Assembly: GCA_963759955.1 (NCBI GenBank)
Contig: CAVXCA010000047.1
Span: forward strand, 101,266 to 165,265
DNA from: Roseiarcus sp963759955
GTDB taxonomy: Bacteria; Pseudomonadota; Alphaproteobacteria; Rhizobiales; Beijerinckiaceae
Direction of reading: 5' to 3'
Length of the DNA stretch: 64,000 nt
Within the stretch, counting starts at the first letter, position 1. The number at the start of each line of letters is the position of its first letter. A program made the translations under genes and the position numbers. This document shows positions 45,062 through 53,471 of the stretch, in pieces. A model generated the notes under the pieces. It was given only the letters and a program-made list of their open reading frames with translations. It did no database searches and was not told where the DNA came from.

Positions 45062-46354
45062 CTATTCGTGCGCGACCCTTCCCGCAACCAGCGTCATCTT
45101 CACTCGGCCTTCGAGCCGCGCTTCGTCGAAGGGCGTGTTGCGGCAGCGCGAGTGCAGCGTCGCCGGATCGAGCACGAACGGCGCTTCCGGGTCGAAACGC
45201 ACCAGGTCGGCCGGCGCGCCGACCGCGAGGCGTCCGCCGGGAAGGCCGAGGATTTCCGCGGGCCGGGTCGTCATCGCGCGCAGCAGGCGAGGCAGTGCGA
45301 CGCGGCCGGCGGCGACCAGACGCAGGCTCGCCGCGAGCATCGTCTCGACGCCGATCGCGCCCGCCGCCGCCTCGGCGAACGGCAGCCGCTTGGTCTCGAC
45401 GTCCTGCGGATCGTGATCGGAGACGATCACGTCGATGAGGCCGGCGTTCAGCGCGTCGACGAGCGCGAGGCGCTCATCCTCGTCGCGAAGCGGCGGGTTC
45501 AATTTAAGAAAGGTGCGGTAGTCGCCGACGTCGATCTCGTTGAGCGTCAGATGGTTGATCGAGACGCCGCAACTGACCGGCAGTCCCGCCCGGCGCGCGC
45601 GCGCCATCGCTTCGAGCGAGAGGCGGTTGGATACGATCGCCGCGTGATAGCGCGCGCCGGTCAGCGCGACGAGACGAAGATCGCGCTCGAGCACGATCGT
45701 TTCGGCTTCGCGCGGAATTCCCGGCAGGCCGAGCCGGCTCGCGCGCTCGCCCTCCGCCATCACCCCGTCGCCGCGAAGATCGCGATCCTCGCACGCGTGC
45801 ATGACGAGAACGCCGAAATCGCGGGCGTAGGTCAGCGCGCGCCGCATCGTCTGGGCGTTGGCGACGCTGTGCGGCCCGTCGGAAAAGGCCACGGCGCCGG
45901 CTTCGGCGAGCAGGCCGATCTCGGCGATCTCGCGCCCCTCGAGGCCCTTGGTCAGCGCCGCGGAGGGCAGCACCCGGACCTTGGCGGTGGCGCGCGCGCG
46001 GCGCAGGATGAAGTCGACCACGGCCGGGTCGTCGACCGGCGGGTTGGTGTCGGGGCGCGCCACCAGCGTCGTCACGCCGCCCGCCGCCGCGGCGGCGCTG
46101 GCGCTGGCGATCGTCTCGCGATGCTCGGCGCCCGGCTCGCCGATGAAGGCGCGCATATCGATGAGGCCCGGCGCGACGACGTCGCCTTCGCAATCGATGA
46201 GCCGCGCTTCGGCGGGGACGGATTCGCGCCTCACCGCCGCGCCCAGCGCCGCGATCTTGCCGTCGACGACGAGCGCGCCGCCGCGCGATTCGCGCATCTC
46301 GGCGGGATCGATCAGACGGGCGTTGAGAAAGGCGATGGGGCGAGAATGGGGCAC
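45062..46354 (-). CDS. pyrC: Dihydroorotase-like protein lacking metal-binding histidines (pseudo-DHOase)
   Basis: A 430-residue amidohydrolase of the multifunctional-complex DHOase type. The strand-1 motif that should read DxHxHLR(E)PG is GLIDMRAFIGEPG, so both zinc-binding histidines are gone; other parts (RPDTNPPVDDP, SDHDPQDVETKRLPFAEAAAGAIGVETML) are conserved. In Rhizobiales such PyrC-like proteins probably serve as structural partners of aspartate carbamoyltransferase, with catalysis by a separate PyrC. pyrB, usually upstream, is not seen; a tRNA gene stands there. A GTG start at 46354 fits the family; an ATG 25 codons upstream is possible. Confidence 0.85.
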   Translation of the reverse strand: MPHSRPIAFLNARLIDPAEMRESRGGALVVDGKIAALGAAVRRESVPAEARLIDCEGDVVAPGLIDMRAFIGEPGAEHRETIASASAAAAAGGVTTLVARPDTNPPVDDPAVVDFILRRARATAKVRVLPSAALTKGLEGREIAEIGLLAEAGAVAFSDGPHSVANAQTMRRALTYARDFGVLVMHACEDRDLRGDGVMAEGERASRLGLPGIPREAETIVLERDLRLVALTGARYHAAIVSNRLSLEAMARARRAGLPVSCGVSINHLTLNEIDVGDYRTFLKLNPPLRDEDERLALVDALNAGLIDVIVSDHDPQDVETKRLPFAEAAAGAIGVETMLAASLRLVAAGRVALPRLLRAMTTRPAEILGLPGGRLAVGAPADLVRFDPEAPFVLDPATLHSRCRNTPFDEARLEGRVKMTLVAGRVAHE

Positions 46355-46486
46355 GGGCGTCTGGATTAGCCGCGCAGCGGCGCGTAGGCAAGGCCGCAAA
46401 TCCAACTCGCCTCTTGCCTGCGCCGGCAAAACCGTCTAGAGGGCGCCTCTGCCGCACGGGAGGACTTTCCTGTGGCTAAGGCTTGC

Positions 46487-46563
46487 GCGCCCGTAGCTCA
46501 GCTGGATAGAGCACCAGACTACGAATTTGGGGGTCGGGAGTTCGAATCTCTCCGGGCGCGCCA
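46487..46563 (+). tRNA. tRNA-Arg (ACG)
   Basis: A 77-base class I tRNA starting GCGCCCGTAGCTCAGCTGG and ending CGGGCGC-G-CCA, with an encoded CCA. The anticodon loop CTACGAA gives ACG (A34 normally becomes inosine), reading CGU, CGC and CGA arginine codons. The T-arm GAGTTCGAATCTC is intact. The nitrogen-oxide island begins shortly downstream, so the tRNA may have served as an integration landmark. Confidence 0.96.
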
Positions 46564-46786
46564 TTTTCGTTTCGTGAGAACTGCGCAGGACGGCACCAAG
46601 AGTGTGGCGCCTTTGAACGATCTCGCATGGAGGATTTGGTAACCGGAACTCGTGTCGCCGGAACCCGGGTCGCGCCGACCGGCGACGGCGCTGTCCGCGG
46701 ACCCTCGGTAGGGCGGCCGGCTTGCGATTTCCTGCCATTCTGATTTTCAGAGGCGCCGCTCGTCCAAAGGTCGTGAAATTCTTGAC

Positions 46787-47290
46787 ATGAGAACAGACCA
46801 AGAACCTCATGACCGTCGGACGGATGGACCCCTCCTGATGAACTTGCCGTTGACCCGAATGTATCAACTCGCCCCGCGCGGCGCAGGCGGTCTCGCGTGT
46901 GACGAGGCTGGCGTCGCGCTGGGCCCGGCGGACCTCGTGCGCGTCGGCGCCGACGCGGTGGGACGACGACGTTGCGAGACGCCGCCGCCGCACGCGCTTG
47001 CGCGGATCCTGAGCGCGGCCTATGGGCCTCCGCCCGAGGCCGTCGTTGTTCGCCTTCACCGCGGTTTGCGCCGGGCGGCTGCGGCGATCGAGGCCGGCGA
47101 TCTCTGTCTCGCGGGCATCGAGACCGTCCTGCTCGGCCTGCCGGACCCGACGCCTCCGGCGCTCGCCAGGCTTGCCGAAGTCGCCGAGCTGGAGAAAGGC
47201 GGGACAGCCTGGGAAAACCAGCCGCGCGTCCCGGCCGGCCGCCGGAACCTCGCAACGTCTTATGTTTGGACGCCAAAGGAGGCGAGATAG
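46787..47290 (+). CDS. Hypothetical protein, 3' end lost at a junction
   Basis: A 167-codon frame; an internal ATG at 46838 (MNLPLTRMYQLAPRGAGG) may be the true start. The segment AAAAIEAGDLCLAGIETVLLGLPDPTPP and the block GTAWENQPRVPAG recall a family of rhizobial proteins that continue after PRVPAG with a GGQWT-type repeat domain. Here PRVPAG is followed by an unrelated tail (RRNLATSYVW...) that runs into the antisense of the nasS remnant. The gene was therefore probably cut by the rearrangement that made the nitrate-locus scar. Confidence 0.5.
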   Translation: MRTDQEPHDRRTDGPLLMNLPLTRMYQLAPRGAGGLACDEAGVALGPADLVRVGADAVGRRRCETPPPHALARILSAAYGPPPEAVVVRLHRGLRRAAAAIEAGDLCLAGIETVLLGLPDPTPPALARLAEVAELEKGGTAWENQPRVPAGRRNLATSYVWTPKEAR

Positions 47291-47905
47291 GCTTCGATTC
47301 TGTCGGGATCGAAGAGACGCCCGTCGAAGAATCCGTCCGGCCCGAGAATCATGGCTCCATTCCGTGAAGCCACCGGGGTCGGAGCGGTCAACGCGCCTTC
47401 GACCTTGGCGCTCGCGCGCGGCAGATCGACGCCCATGTCGGCGAGCGCGGAGCGATAGAGATCGGGGCGATTGACCTGCAGCGCCTTTTCCGCCAATGCG
47501 GCCGAATAGGCGACCTGGCCCCAACGCGCCATCTGCGAGTAGAACCACAGCGCATGGCTCTGCCAAGGAAAATTCGCTGCGCGATCATGAAAGACCAACA
47601 AGTCCGGAATTGCTTCGGGCGCGCCGCCCGCTCTCCTGACCAGGCCGCCGGTCAAGGCGCGCGCAGTAATCTCAGCCGAAGTCCCGAGGTGGTTGGGTGC
47701 GGCGAGCATGGAAGAGAGTTCGGAAAGGTTCTCCGCCCGTCCCGCTCATTCCGCGGCCTTGTAGAGGGCGCGCAGAAGAGCGGCGAGCTTGTCGGGCGAA
47801 CGCTCGGCGAAATCGGCGCGCGATCCCCGCACCTTTTCCGGCCCCTGACGCCAGAGCGACGATTTCGTCGCGACGATCACGCCGACGCCGCGAGCGCCCG
47901 GCAAT
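47260..47905 (-). pseudogene. nasS: nasS remnant (nitrate/nitrite-sensing, NrtA-like protein), 5' truncated with nonsense codon
   Basis: The minus-strand frame reads GVGVIVATKSSLWRQGPEKV, ADFAERSPDKLAALLRALYKAAE, then an in-frame TGA (47746-47748), then AGRAENLSELSSMLAAPNHL and VFHDRAANFPWQSHALWFYSQMARWGQV, ending YLASFGVQT. These are consecutive blocks of the C-terminal half of NasS/NrtA-type nitrate-binding proteins; the TGA stands where relatives have Trp (KAAEW). The N-terminal half is missing: the frame meets the nasA remnant of the opposite strand near 47900. The nasT partner is not present. Confidence 0.78.
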
Positions 47906-48909
47906 CCGACGGGCCCGGCGTTTCCGTTCCAGTTGAACACGGGCCGGGTGCGCGATCATTGGCACACGATGACGCGCACCGGAAAGTCGCCGCGGCTCTC
48001 GCAGCATAGTTTCGAACCCTGCGCCGAGTTTCATCCTGACGACGCGCGCCGGGCCGGGCTCGTCGACGGCGGCTTGACGCGGCTACGCAGCGCCTGGGGT
48101 TCGATGGTCGCAAGGGCGCGCGTTTCCGTCGACCCGCGGCGCGGATGCGTCTTCGTCCCGATGCACTGGAACAGCGAATTCGCCGGCAACGGCAGGGTCA
48201 ACGCGCTCGTCAATCCCGTCGTCGATCCCATTTCAGCCCAACCCGAGTTCAAGCACACGCCGGTCGCCGCCGAACCTTTCGTCGCCAAGTGGCACGCCTT
48301 CGCCCTCACGTGTCGCCGGATTGCCGGCGCAAAGGACGGCTATTGGGTCGACGGCGCCGCCGTCGGCCATTGGCGGCGAGAACTGGCGGGCGACCGCATT
48401 CCCGACGACTGGGACGCATGGGCGCGCCAGCGGCTCGAGGCGGAGGACTGCGAGGTCGAATGGATCGCCTTCCGCGACGCCGCCGCTGGGCGCTATCGTT
48501 TCGCCAGCGTCAGGAACCAGCGTCTCGACGGCTGTCTGTTCGTCGCGCCCGACCACCGCCTGGCGCCGCGGACGTGGCTCTCCAGCCTGTTCGCCGAGGA
48601 TGCGCTGACGCCCCAGAAGCGCGCTCGTCGCTCCTGGCCGGTCGTCCGCGCGACGCCAGAGCCGATATGGGGCCCGTCGTTTGCTCGTGCTTTGGCGTTG
48701 GACGGAACGCCATTCGCGCGGCGATCGCCGCCGGCGCGACGAGCGTCGACGAGATTGGCTGTCGTGTGAGGGCGGGGACGAACTGCGGTTCATGTAAGCC
48801 GGAGATGGGGCGGCTGCTCGCACGTTCTCGCGCGTCACCATCGGCCTCCGCTGTTAGCCCCCTTAGGCCGCCCGTGCGCCGTCCAAGCTCGACCTTCAGC
48901 TTGCCGTAG
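47902..48909 (+). pseudogene. nasA: nasA remnant (assimilatory nitrate reductase large subunit), 5' truncated and frameshifted
   Basis: The plus-strand frame enters at FPFQLNTGRVRDHWHTMTRTGKS, the start of the molybdopterin-dinucleotide-binding domain, and continues FVPMHWNSEF, ALVNPVVDPISAQPEFKHTPV to about 48625. Coding then jumps to another phase: SSLLAGRP, PVVCSCFGVGRN and AGTNCGSCKPEMGRLL, the C-terminal BFD-like [2Fe-2S] domain. About two thirds of the enzyme, including the 4Fe-4S and active-site domains, is missing. The fragment is head to head with the nasS remnant and its end overlaps the end of nnrS. Confidence 0.82.
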
Positions 48910-50116
48910 CGCCAGCGGGGCGCAAGAGCGTCAGCGCATAGGCGGCGAGGAAAGCGGCAAAAGCGAGGACCCAGGCGCCGGCGGCGAAATCCATCAGCGG
49001 CACGGCGAACGCGGGCAGCAGCGCCATTCCGACTCGCGCAAGCATTGCGAAGATCACGCTGAGATAGGCGAGCCGTGTCGCTTTCGACGCGACGAGCGCG
49101 CGCCCAGCGTGGCCGAGCGTGGCGCGCGTCATCATCGCCAAGGTCATGACGCCGACGGCGCCGACCGACCAGACATGAACGCCCGCGGCTGAGGGCACGG
49201 CGGTTGGCCAGAGCGCATGCGCGCCAATCGCAACGAAGCCGAGCGCGGCGAGCATGAAGCCGACATGCAGAACGAGCACGAGCGCGTCTTTGCGCGCGCT
49301 CAAGCCGCGCCAGCGCGACAGGCGCCACAGGTTGCCGAGGCCCGCAGCGACGGCCAAGGCGCCGCTCCACCGCCAGTCCGGCGCGACGATCCACAAGGCG
49401 AGCGAAGCCCCCGACAGCGCCATGATCGCGCCGTCCGGCCTGCTGAGAGGAACGGGCCGCTTGGCGGAGCCCGCCCGCGCGAGCCAATTGCTCGTGAAGC
49501 TCGGCGTCACGCGCCCGCCGATGAGCAGGATGAGCATGACCATCAGCGTGAGAGCGGCGCGCTGAGAATAAGCGGCGAGGGCGTACCGCGCGTCCTCGAA
49601 GTGAAACGCGAGATTGACGAGCGCGAGCGCCAGAACCAGCGCCGCCACTTTCAGATTGCGCCAATTGCGCCCGGCGATCACCTCGCGCGCAATGAGCGCC
49701 GCGAAGACGATCAAATAGGCGCCGTCGACGGCGGCCGCCGCGGAGCGGCCGATGAGCGAGGACGCGAAGATCGCCAGCCGGCCGGCAGCCCACAGCGCCG
49801 TCAAGGCCGCGAGCGGCCAGCCGGCGACCGGCAATCGGCCGGTCCAGTTCGGAATTGCCGTCAACAGGAAGCCCGACACGACAGCCGCGCCATAGCCGAA
49901 GATCATTTCATGCGCGTGCCAATCAACGGCCGAGAACGCCGTCGGAATTTCGATCGCGCCGGACAGGAATGGCGGCCACAGCGCGATGCCGATCACGGCC
50001 CAAACGCCCGCGGCGAGAAAGAACGGCCGAAAGCCGCGGCTCCAGATCGCCGCCCCTTTCCAAGACCGCCGCGCCGCGGCCGAGCGCAGCGGGTTCGTGG
50101 TTTCCTTTGATGTCAT
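48896..50116 (-). CDS. nnrS: NnrS family heme-copper membrane protein
   Basis: A 406-residue protein with 12 membrane spans. SRGFRPFFLAAGVWAVIGI at the first span, the DWHAHEMIFGYGAAVVSGFLLTAIPNWTG block, GGRVTPSFTSNWL and HVWSVGAVGVMTLAMMTRATLGHAGR contain the conserved histidines of NnrS, which lowers NO-derived iron-nitrosyl stress during denitrification. It follows the upstream membrane-protein gene after one base; both are in an operon starting at 50912 and driven from the operator region at 51027-51051. Confidence 0.92.
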   Translation of the reverse strand: MTSKETTNPLRSAAARRSWKGAAIWSRGFRPFFLAAGVWAVIGIALWPPFLSGAIEIPTAFSAVDWHAHEMIFGYGAAVVSGFLLTAIPNWTGRLPVAGWPLAALTALWAAGRLAIFASSLIGRSAAAAVDGAYLIVFAALIAREVIAGRNWRNLKVAALVLALALVNLAFHFEDARYALAAYSQRAALTLMVMLILLIGGRVTPSFTSNWLARAGSAKRPVPLSRPDGAIMALSGASLALWIVAPDWRWSGALAVAAGLGNLWRLSRWRGLSARKDALVLVLHVGFMLAALGFVAIGAHALWPTAVPSAAGVHVWSVGAVGVMTLAMMTRATLGHAGRALVASKATRLAYLSVIFAMLARVGMALLPAFAVPLMDFAAGAWVLAFAAFLAAYALTLLRPAGATAS

Positions 50117-50117
50117 T

Positions 50118-50594
50118 TCAGTGGAACAATCCGCCTTGCACGCCGCCGACCGCGCCGAGAATCGTCACAATAGCCAGCGCTAAGAGAACTGCATGCGCGA
50201 GCGTCAATCGCCACAGCGCCGCGTGGGGGCTGCGCGCCGCCACCGCCGCCAGCCTCGGGTGAACAAGCGGCTCGCCTACGAATACGATCAGCATAAACAG
50301 CGCCCAAAGCCCGGCCATCGCGTGCATCCACCAGAAGCTGGGATCGGCGAAACGGCTCCACAGATTGAGACGCCATGTCATCCAAAGACCCGTCGCGCCG
50401 GCTAGTGGGATCGAGACGCGAACTTGGGCCGCGAAACGGCGCTCGATCGCCTCGAAAAGCGCCCACCCGCGGGCGCCGTCATCGCTCGCGACGGCGAGCG
50501 GCAGCGCGACGAGCGTGATGAAGGCGACGCCGCCGATCCAATGCGTGACGAAGAGCACGTGGAGCGCACGCGCGAGAGCAAGGTCGTCGATCAC
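50118..50594 (-). CDS. Four-span membrane protein, CopD-like, nnrS partner
   Basis: A 158-residue protein with four membrane spans. HVLFVTHWIGGVAFITLVALPLAV carries two histidines in span 1, and FWWMHAMAGLWALFMLIVFV carries one in span 3, recalling CopD/cytochrome b-type heme or copper sites. It lies between the small Cys-rich gene and nnrS in one operon. A heme-binding helper in NO or copper handling is a reasonable guess. Confidence 0.7.
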   Translation of the reverse strand: MIDDLALARALHVLFVTHWIGGVAFITLVALPLAVASDDGARGWALFEAIERRFAAQVRVSIPLAGATGLWMTWRLNLWSRFADPSFWWMHAMAGLWALFMLIVFVGEPLVHPRLAAVAARSPHAALWRLTLAHAVLLALAIVTILGAVGGVQGGLFH

Positions 50595-50612
50595 GAGAGT
50601 CCCAAAGTGTAG

Positions 50613-50912
50613 TTACTCCGCCGGTCCAGCCGAGGGGCGCGGCGCCGTAGTCGCGAGCCGCGCTTCGTTCTGCAAAGCTCGATAGCACTGCTCCCACTCG
50701 CCTTCTCGTGGAGTTGTGAACGCGAGCTTTCGCACCAAGCTCCTGAGAATTTCCGCTTGCTGCTCCGCGCGGCGAGCGAGCGCCAGAGCTTCCTCATGCT
50801 CGTGCGCATAAACGAACTGCACCTTGCGATCCTGGCAGACCCCAATACATGGCTGCGGCGCCTCGATCCGACCGCAACCGATGCACTGCCATGCCTTCAC
50901 ATATTCGGTCAT
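50613..50912 (-). CDS. Cys4 zinc-ribbon-like protein of denitrification loci
   Basis: A 99-residue protein beginning MTEYVKAWQCIGCGRIEAPQ. CIGCG and PCIGVCQD provide four cysteines spaced like a zinc ribbon or small iron-sulfur site, and the rest is a charged helix (HEEALALARRAEQQAEILRSLV). Similar short proteins occur beside nnrS, norCB or nos genes in other alphaproteobacteria. The ATG at 50912 was chosen; an upstream in-frame extension would run through the operator. First gene of the nnrS operon. Confidence 0.7.
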   Translation of the reverse strand: MTEYVKAWQCIGCGRIEAPQPCIGVCQDRKVQFVYAHEHEEALALARRAEQQAEILRSLVRKLAFTTPREGEWEQCYRALQNEARLATTAPRPSAGPAE

Positions 50913-51026
50913 CCTTGCCTCGCCTCGCGTCCACCCGCGTTCGATCGTTGATTCATCGATGGCCGTTCGCTGGAACATTTCAGCCGTTATAGGCGAACGA
51001 TGCGCTGTCGCGGATATGGTTGTCGC

Positions 51027-51051
51027 AAAGTGGCATTTACAATACCGCTTT
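51027..51051. promoter_or_regulatory. NsrR-type palindromic operator between nnrS operon and nsrR-like gene
   Basis: A 25-bp imperfect palindrome centred at 51039: left arm AAAGTGGCATTT and right arm CAATACCGCTTT match at 9 of 12 positions. The same motif occurs at 62600-62626 and 62639-62661. It lies between two divergent transcription units and could repress both. The AT-rich ATT/AAT core and arm length fit NsrR/Rrf2 operators; the binder is inferred. Confidence 0.65.
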
Positions 51052-51054
51052 AAC

Positions 51055-51070
51055 ATGCCTTAACAGGCAT
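51055..51070. promoter_or_regulatory. Second inverted repeat before the nsrR-like gene
   Basis: ATGCCT-TAAC-AGGCAT, a perfect 6-bp inverted repeat, overlaps a degenerate second copy of the operator that extends to about 51086 (AGGCATCGCAAATGCTGCTTT). It ends 26 bases before the start codon. Confidence 0.45.
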
Positions 51071-51096
51071 CGCAAATGCTGCTTTAGGAGACGGCC

Positions 51097-51438
51097 ATGC
51101 GTCTCACGAGATTCACCGAGTTTGGTTTGCGCGCGCTGATGCGGTTGCCGGCCCATCCGGCGCGAATGTTTACCACCGACGAGATCGCGACGGTGGTCGC
51201 GATTTTGCGCAATCATCTCACCAAGGTCGTTCGACCGCTCGACGCGCGTCAGGCGCTCTTCGAATGCTTCCGAGCGGATGGCGGCGCTTGTGCGCTGACC
51301 TTGAAATGCCGTCTCAAGGGCAAGCTCGTCAAGGCGCGTGACGCGTTCGTCCGCGAACGCGACGCGACAACCCTTGCCGAAAGCATTTACTTCGGCGCAC
51401 GGAAAAGACGCGTGACGAAGACGGCCTGGGCGGCATGA
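51097..51438 (+). CDS. nsrR: NsrR-like Rrf2 regulator with internal deletion of the wing
   Basis: A 113-residue protein. Residues 1-46 are the NsrR N-terminus and helix-turn-helix (MRLTRFTEFGLRALMRL...FTTDEIATV...RNHLTKVVR). Residues 54-80 hold the three cysteine ligands of the [4Fe-4S] cluster (ECFRADGGACALTLKCRLKGKL; Cys57, 65, 71). Between them, about 35 residues that form the wing and dimer helix in normal NsrR (about 145 residues) are replaced by a few (PLDARQA). The frame is kept, so a protein could be made, but DNA binding or dimerisation is probably impaired. GGAGACGGCC precedes the ATG. Confidence 0.75.
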   Translation: MRLTRFTEFGLRALMRLPAHPARMFTTDEIATVVAILRNHLTKVVRPLDARQALFECFRADGGACALTLKCRLKGKLVKARDAFVRERDATTLAESIYFGARKRRVTKTAWAA

Positions 51439-51504
51439 TCCACGGATCGTTCGATCCGCGAGTCGCGTCGTAGCGGCCCGGCCCAATTCCAAAAGGAACC
51501 TCAT

Positions 51505-51843
51505 ATGACCTACGTGGTCACCGACAATTGCATCAAGTGCAAGTACATGGATTGCGTCGAAGTGTGTCCGGTCGACTGCTTCTACGAAGGCGAGAATATG
51601 CTCGTCATTCATCCCGACGAATGCATCGATTGCGGCGTGTGCGAGCCCGAATGCCCAGCAGAAGCGATACTTGCAGATACTGAGCCGGGCTTGGAGAAAT
51701 GGCTCGAGTTGAACGCGGATTATGTACGAAAATGGCCGAACATCACGATCAAACGGGAGCCTCCGGCCGACGCCAAAGAGTTCGATGGCAAGTCGAACAA
51801 GTTCGACAACTATTTCTCACCCGAGCCGGGTCAAGGAGACTAA
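51505..51843 (+). CDS. fdxA: 7Fe ferredoxin FdxA
   Basis: A 112-residue seven-iron ferredoxin. CIKCKYMDCVEVCPVDCFY and CIDCGVCEPECPAEAI are the cysteine motifs for one [3Fe-4S] and one [4Fe-4S] cluster. The rest is the typical FdxA tail (KWLELNADYVRKWPNI, ending FSPEPGQGD). It could supply electrons to the island's redox enzymes, though FdxA homologues are also housekeeping. AAAAGGAACC precedes the ATG. Confidence 0.93.
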   Translation: MTYVVTDNCIKCKYMDCVEVCPVDCFYEGENMLVIHPDECIDCGVCEPECPAEAILADTEPGLEKWLELNADYVRKWPNITIKREPPADAKEFDGKSNKFDNYFSPEPGQGD

Positions 51844-52016
51844 GGTCGATGCGACTGGCTCAGCGGGATTTTCGCCGTTCGGCTGCGTCGGCGAGCACGA
51901 CGGCCTCTTTCTTCGCGCAGTGCTGGACGAACTCACAGACCGTTTACCTTTACGGCGCCGCCTTCAACAGACGACGGCGCCGACGCAGTGAGAACTTTCC
52001 CCGCCGAATGACCAAT

Positions 52017-52385
52017 TTATTTCAGCGTAGCAAGATAGGCGATCACGTTCGCGCGGTCTTCCGGCTTCGGTAGGCCTGCAAACGTCATCTTGGTGCCTGG
52101 CACCATCGCCTGCGGGTTTGTGAGATAGGCGTCCAGTGTCGCTTCATCCCATGTTTTGTTCGCAGCCTTCATAGCGTCGGAATAAGGATACCCCGGGACG
52201 CTGGCCGAGCGCCGGCCGACGACCCCAAAGAGCGTCGGACCGACGATGATCTTCCCGGGGGCCGGGCTATGGCAAATCGCGCATTTGTTGAACACGCTTT
52301 TGCCGGCTACGGCGTCGCCGTCGGCGTACGCTGCGGAGGAGACGGCGATGATCGCCAGCGCGGCGGCGAAGATAGACAGCTTCAT
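52017..52385 (-). CDS. Class I cytochrome c, likely electron carrier of the nos cluster
   Basis: A 122-residue exported monoheme cytochrome c550-like protein. It has a signal peptide (MKLSIFAAALAIIAVSSAAYA), the heme motif CAICH, GPTLFGVVGR, and an axial methionine in MVPGTKMTFAGL. It begins 99 bases after the nosX stop on the same strand and probably passes electrons to NosZ in the periplasm. An in-frame ATG two codons earlier is also possible. Confidence 0.88.
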   Translation of the reverse strand: MKLSIFAAALAIIAVSSAAYADGDAVAGKSVFNKCAICHSPAPGKIIVGPTLFGVVGRRSASVPGYPYSDAMKAANKTWDEATLDAYLTNPQAMVPGTKMTFAGLPKPEDRANVIAYLATLK

Positions 52386-52484
52386 TGGCATGTTTCCTTT
52401 CTTTACGGGTTGGCCGCGCGCAATCGGCGGCGACCCAAGTTCGGCGCCGTTCGGACGCCGTTCTAAGAACCGTGATGAGAGTCG

Positions 52485-53471
52485 CTACGCACGTTGCACC
52501 ATTCGCACGCCGTCCGGGCGCACGAAATGTGCGACGAGGCCGAGCGCGCGCACCACGGGCGCGGTCGCTTCTGCCGGCATCACCGCAAAGGCGTTCGATA
52601 GTGCGTTCAATTCGGTCGCCGTGGCCGCGTCGACAGAAACCGAAAGCCAACGCCAACTTGTGCGGCCGCTCCACGGCTCAAAAATATGGTTGAAGCGACC
52701 GGCTGCATCGAACAAGGTGCCATAGCCGCCCGCGGTCGCCACCGCTCGGTCCATGAGCGGAATGCGTTCGGACACTGTGCCGGGAGCGCGCGGATCTTCC
52801 AGTCCGACCGACCAGGGGCCTCCGGCCGGGTGGCCGCCTATCGCGCGCGTCTTGCCCATGTCCACCAACGCGTGCTCGACGCCGCCGGCGCGCAGCAGCT
52901 CGACGACACGATCGGTGATGTAGCCCTGTCCGATGCCATTCAGGGTGACGCCCATTCCCGGCCGCGCGAAACGCAATCGCGACCGATCGACTTCCAACGC
53001 CTCCTGGCCGACCCGCGCGACAGCGGCGGCGATCGCGTCATCCGAGGGGCCGTCCGGCGATGCGTCGGGCCGAGAGAAATGGCCGGCGTAAAGATTCCAT
53101 AGCGGCTGCACCGTCACATCGAAAGCGCCGCCGCTGATCGCGCCGTAGCGACGACTCTCGGAGAGCACCCGCACAAGATCGAAGGGAGGATCTTCGAGCG
53201 CGCCGTCGCGGTTGAGACGCGAAAGCGCGCTATCGGGCCGATAGAGGCTCATGATCCGTTCCAGGCGTTCCACCTCGGCGAGGCTCGCCGCGATCAGTCG
53301 GTCTGCGGTCGCGGCGTCCGGGTGGTGAATCTGCAGGGTCGCGTCGCATCCGAGCGCGGTTCCCGACCAGACGCGCAGCCGCGAGTCGGAGCGAGCGGAT
53401 GCGATCGGCAGCAATGGCAACCCGCCGGCGGCGGCGGTGATGGCGATGAAACGGCGGCGCGTGAGTTGCAT
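52485..53471 (-). CDS. nosX: NosX, ApbE-family FMN transferase
   Basis: A 328-residue ApbE-fold protein. It starts with a Tat-like signal (QLTRRRFIAITAAAGGLPLLPIASA); the flavin-transfer motifs GAFDVTVQPLW, GVTLNGIGQGYITD, ALVDMGKTRAIGG and TAGGYGTLFD are present. It attaches FMN to NosR. Its ATG overlaps the nosL stop by one base (TGATG). Confidence 0.92.
   Translation of the reverse strand: MQLTRRRFIAITAAAGGLPLLPIASARSDSRLRVWSGTALGCDATLQIHHPDAATADRLIAASLAEVERLERIMSLYRPDSALSRLNRDGALEDPPFDLVRVLSESRRYGAISGGAFDVTVQPLWNLYAGHFSRPDASPDGPSDDAIAAAVARVGQEALEVDRSRLRFARPGMGVTLNGIGQGYITDRVVELLRAGGVEHALVDMGKTRAIGGHPAGGPWSVGLEDPRAPGTVSERIPLMDRAVATAGGYGTLFDAAGRFNHIFEPWSGRTSWRWLSVSVDAATATELNALSNAFAVMPAEATAPVVRALGLVAHFVRPDGVRMVQRA

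Noticed and set aside
51849..52010. Short frames between fdxA and the cytochrome c gene
   Set aside because: Arg/Ser-rich, no ribosome site, no conservation visible.
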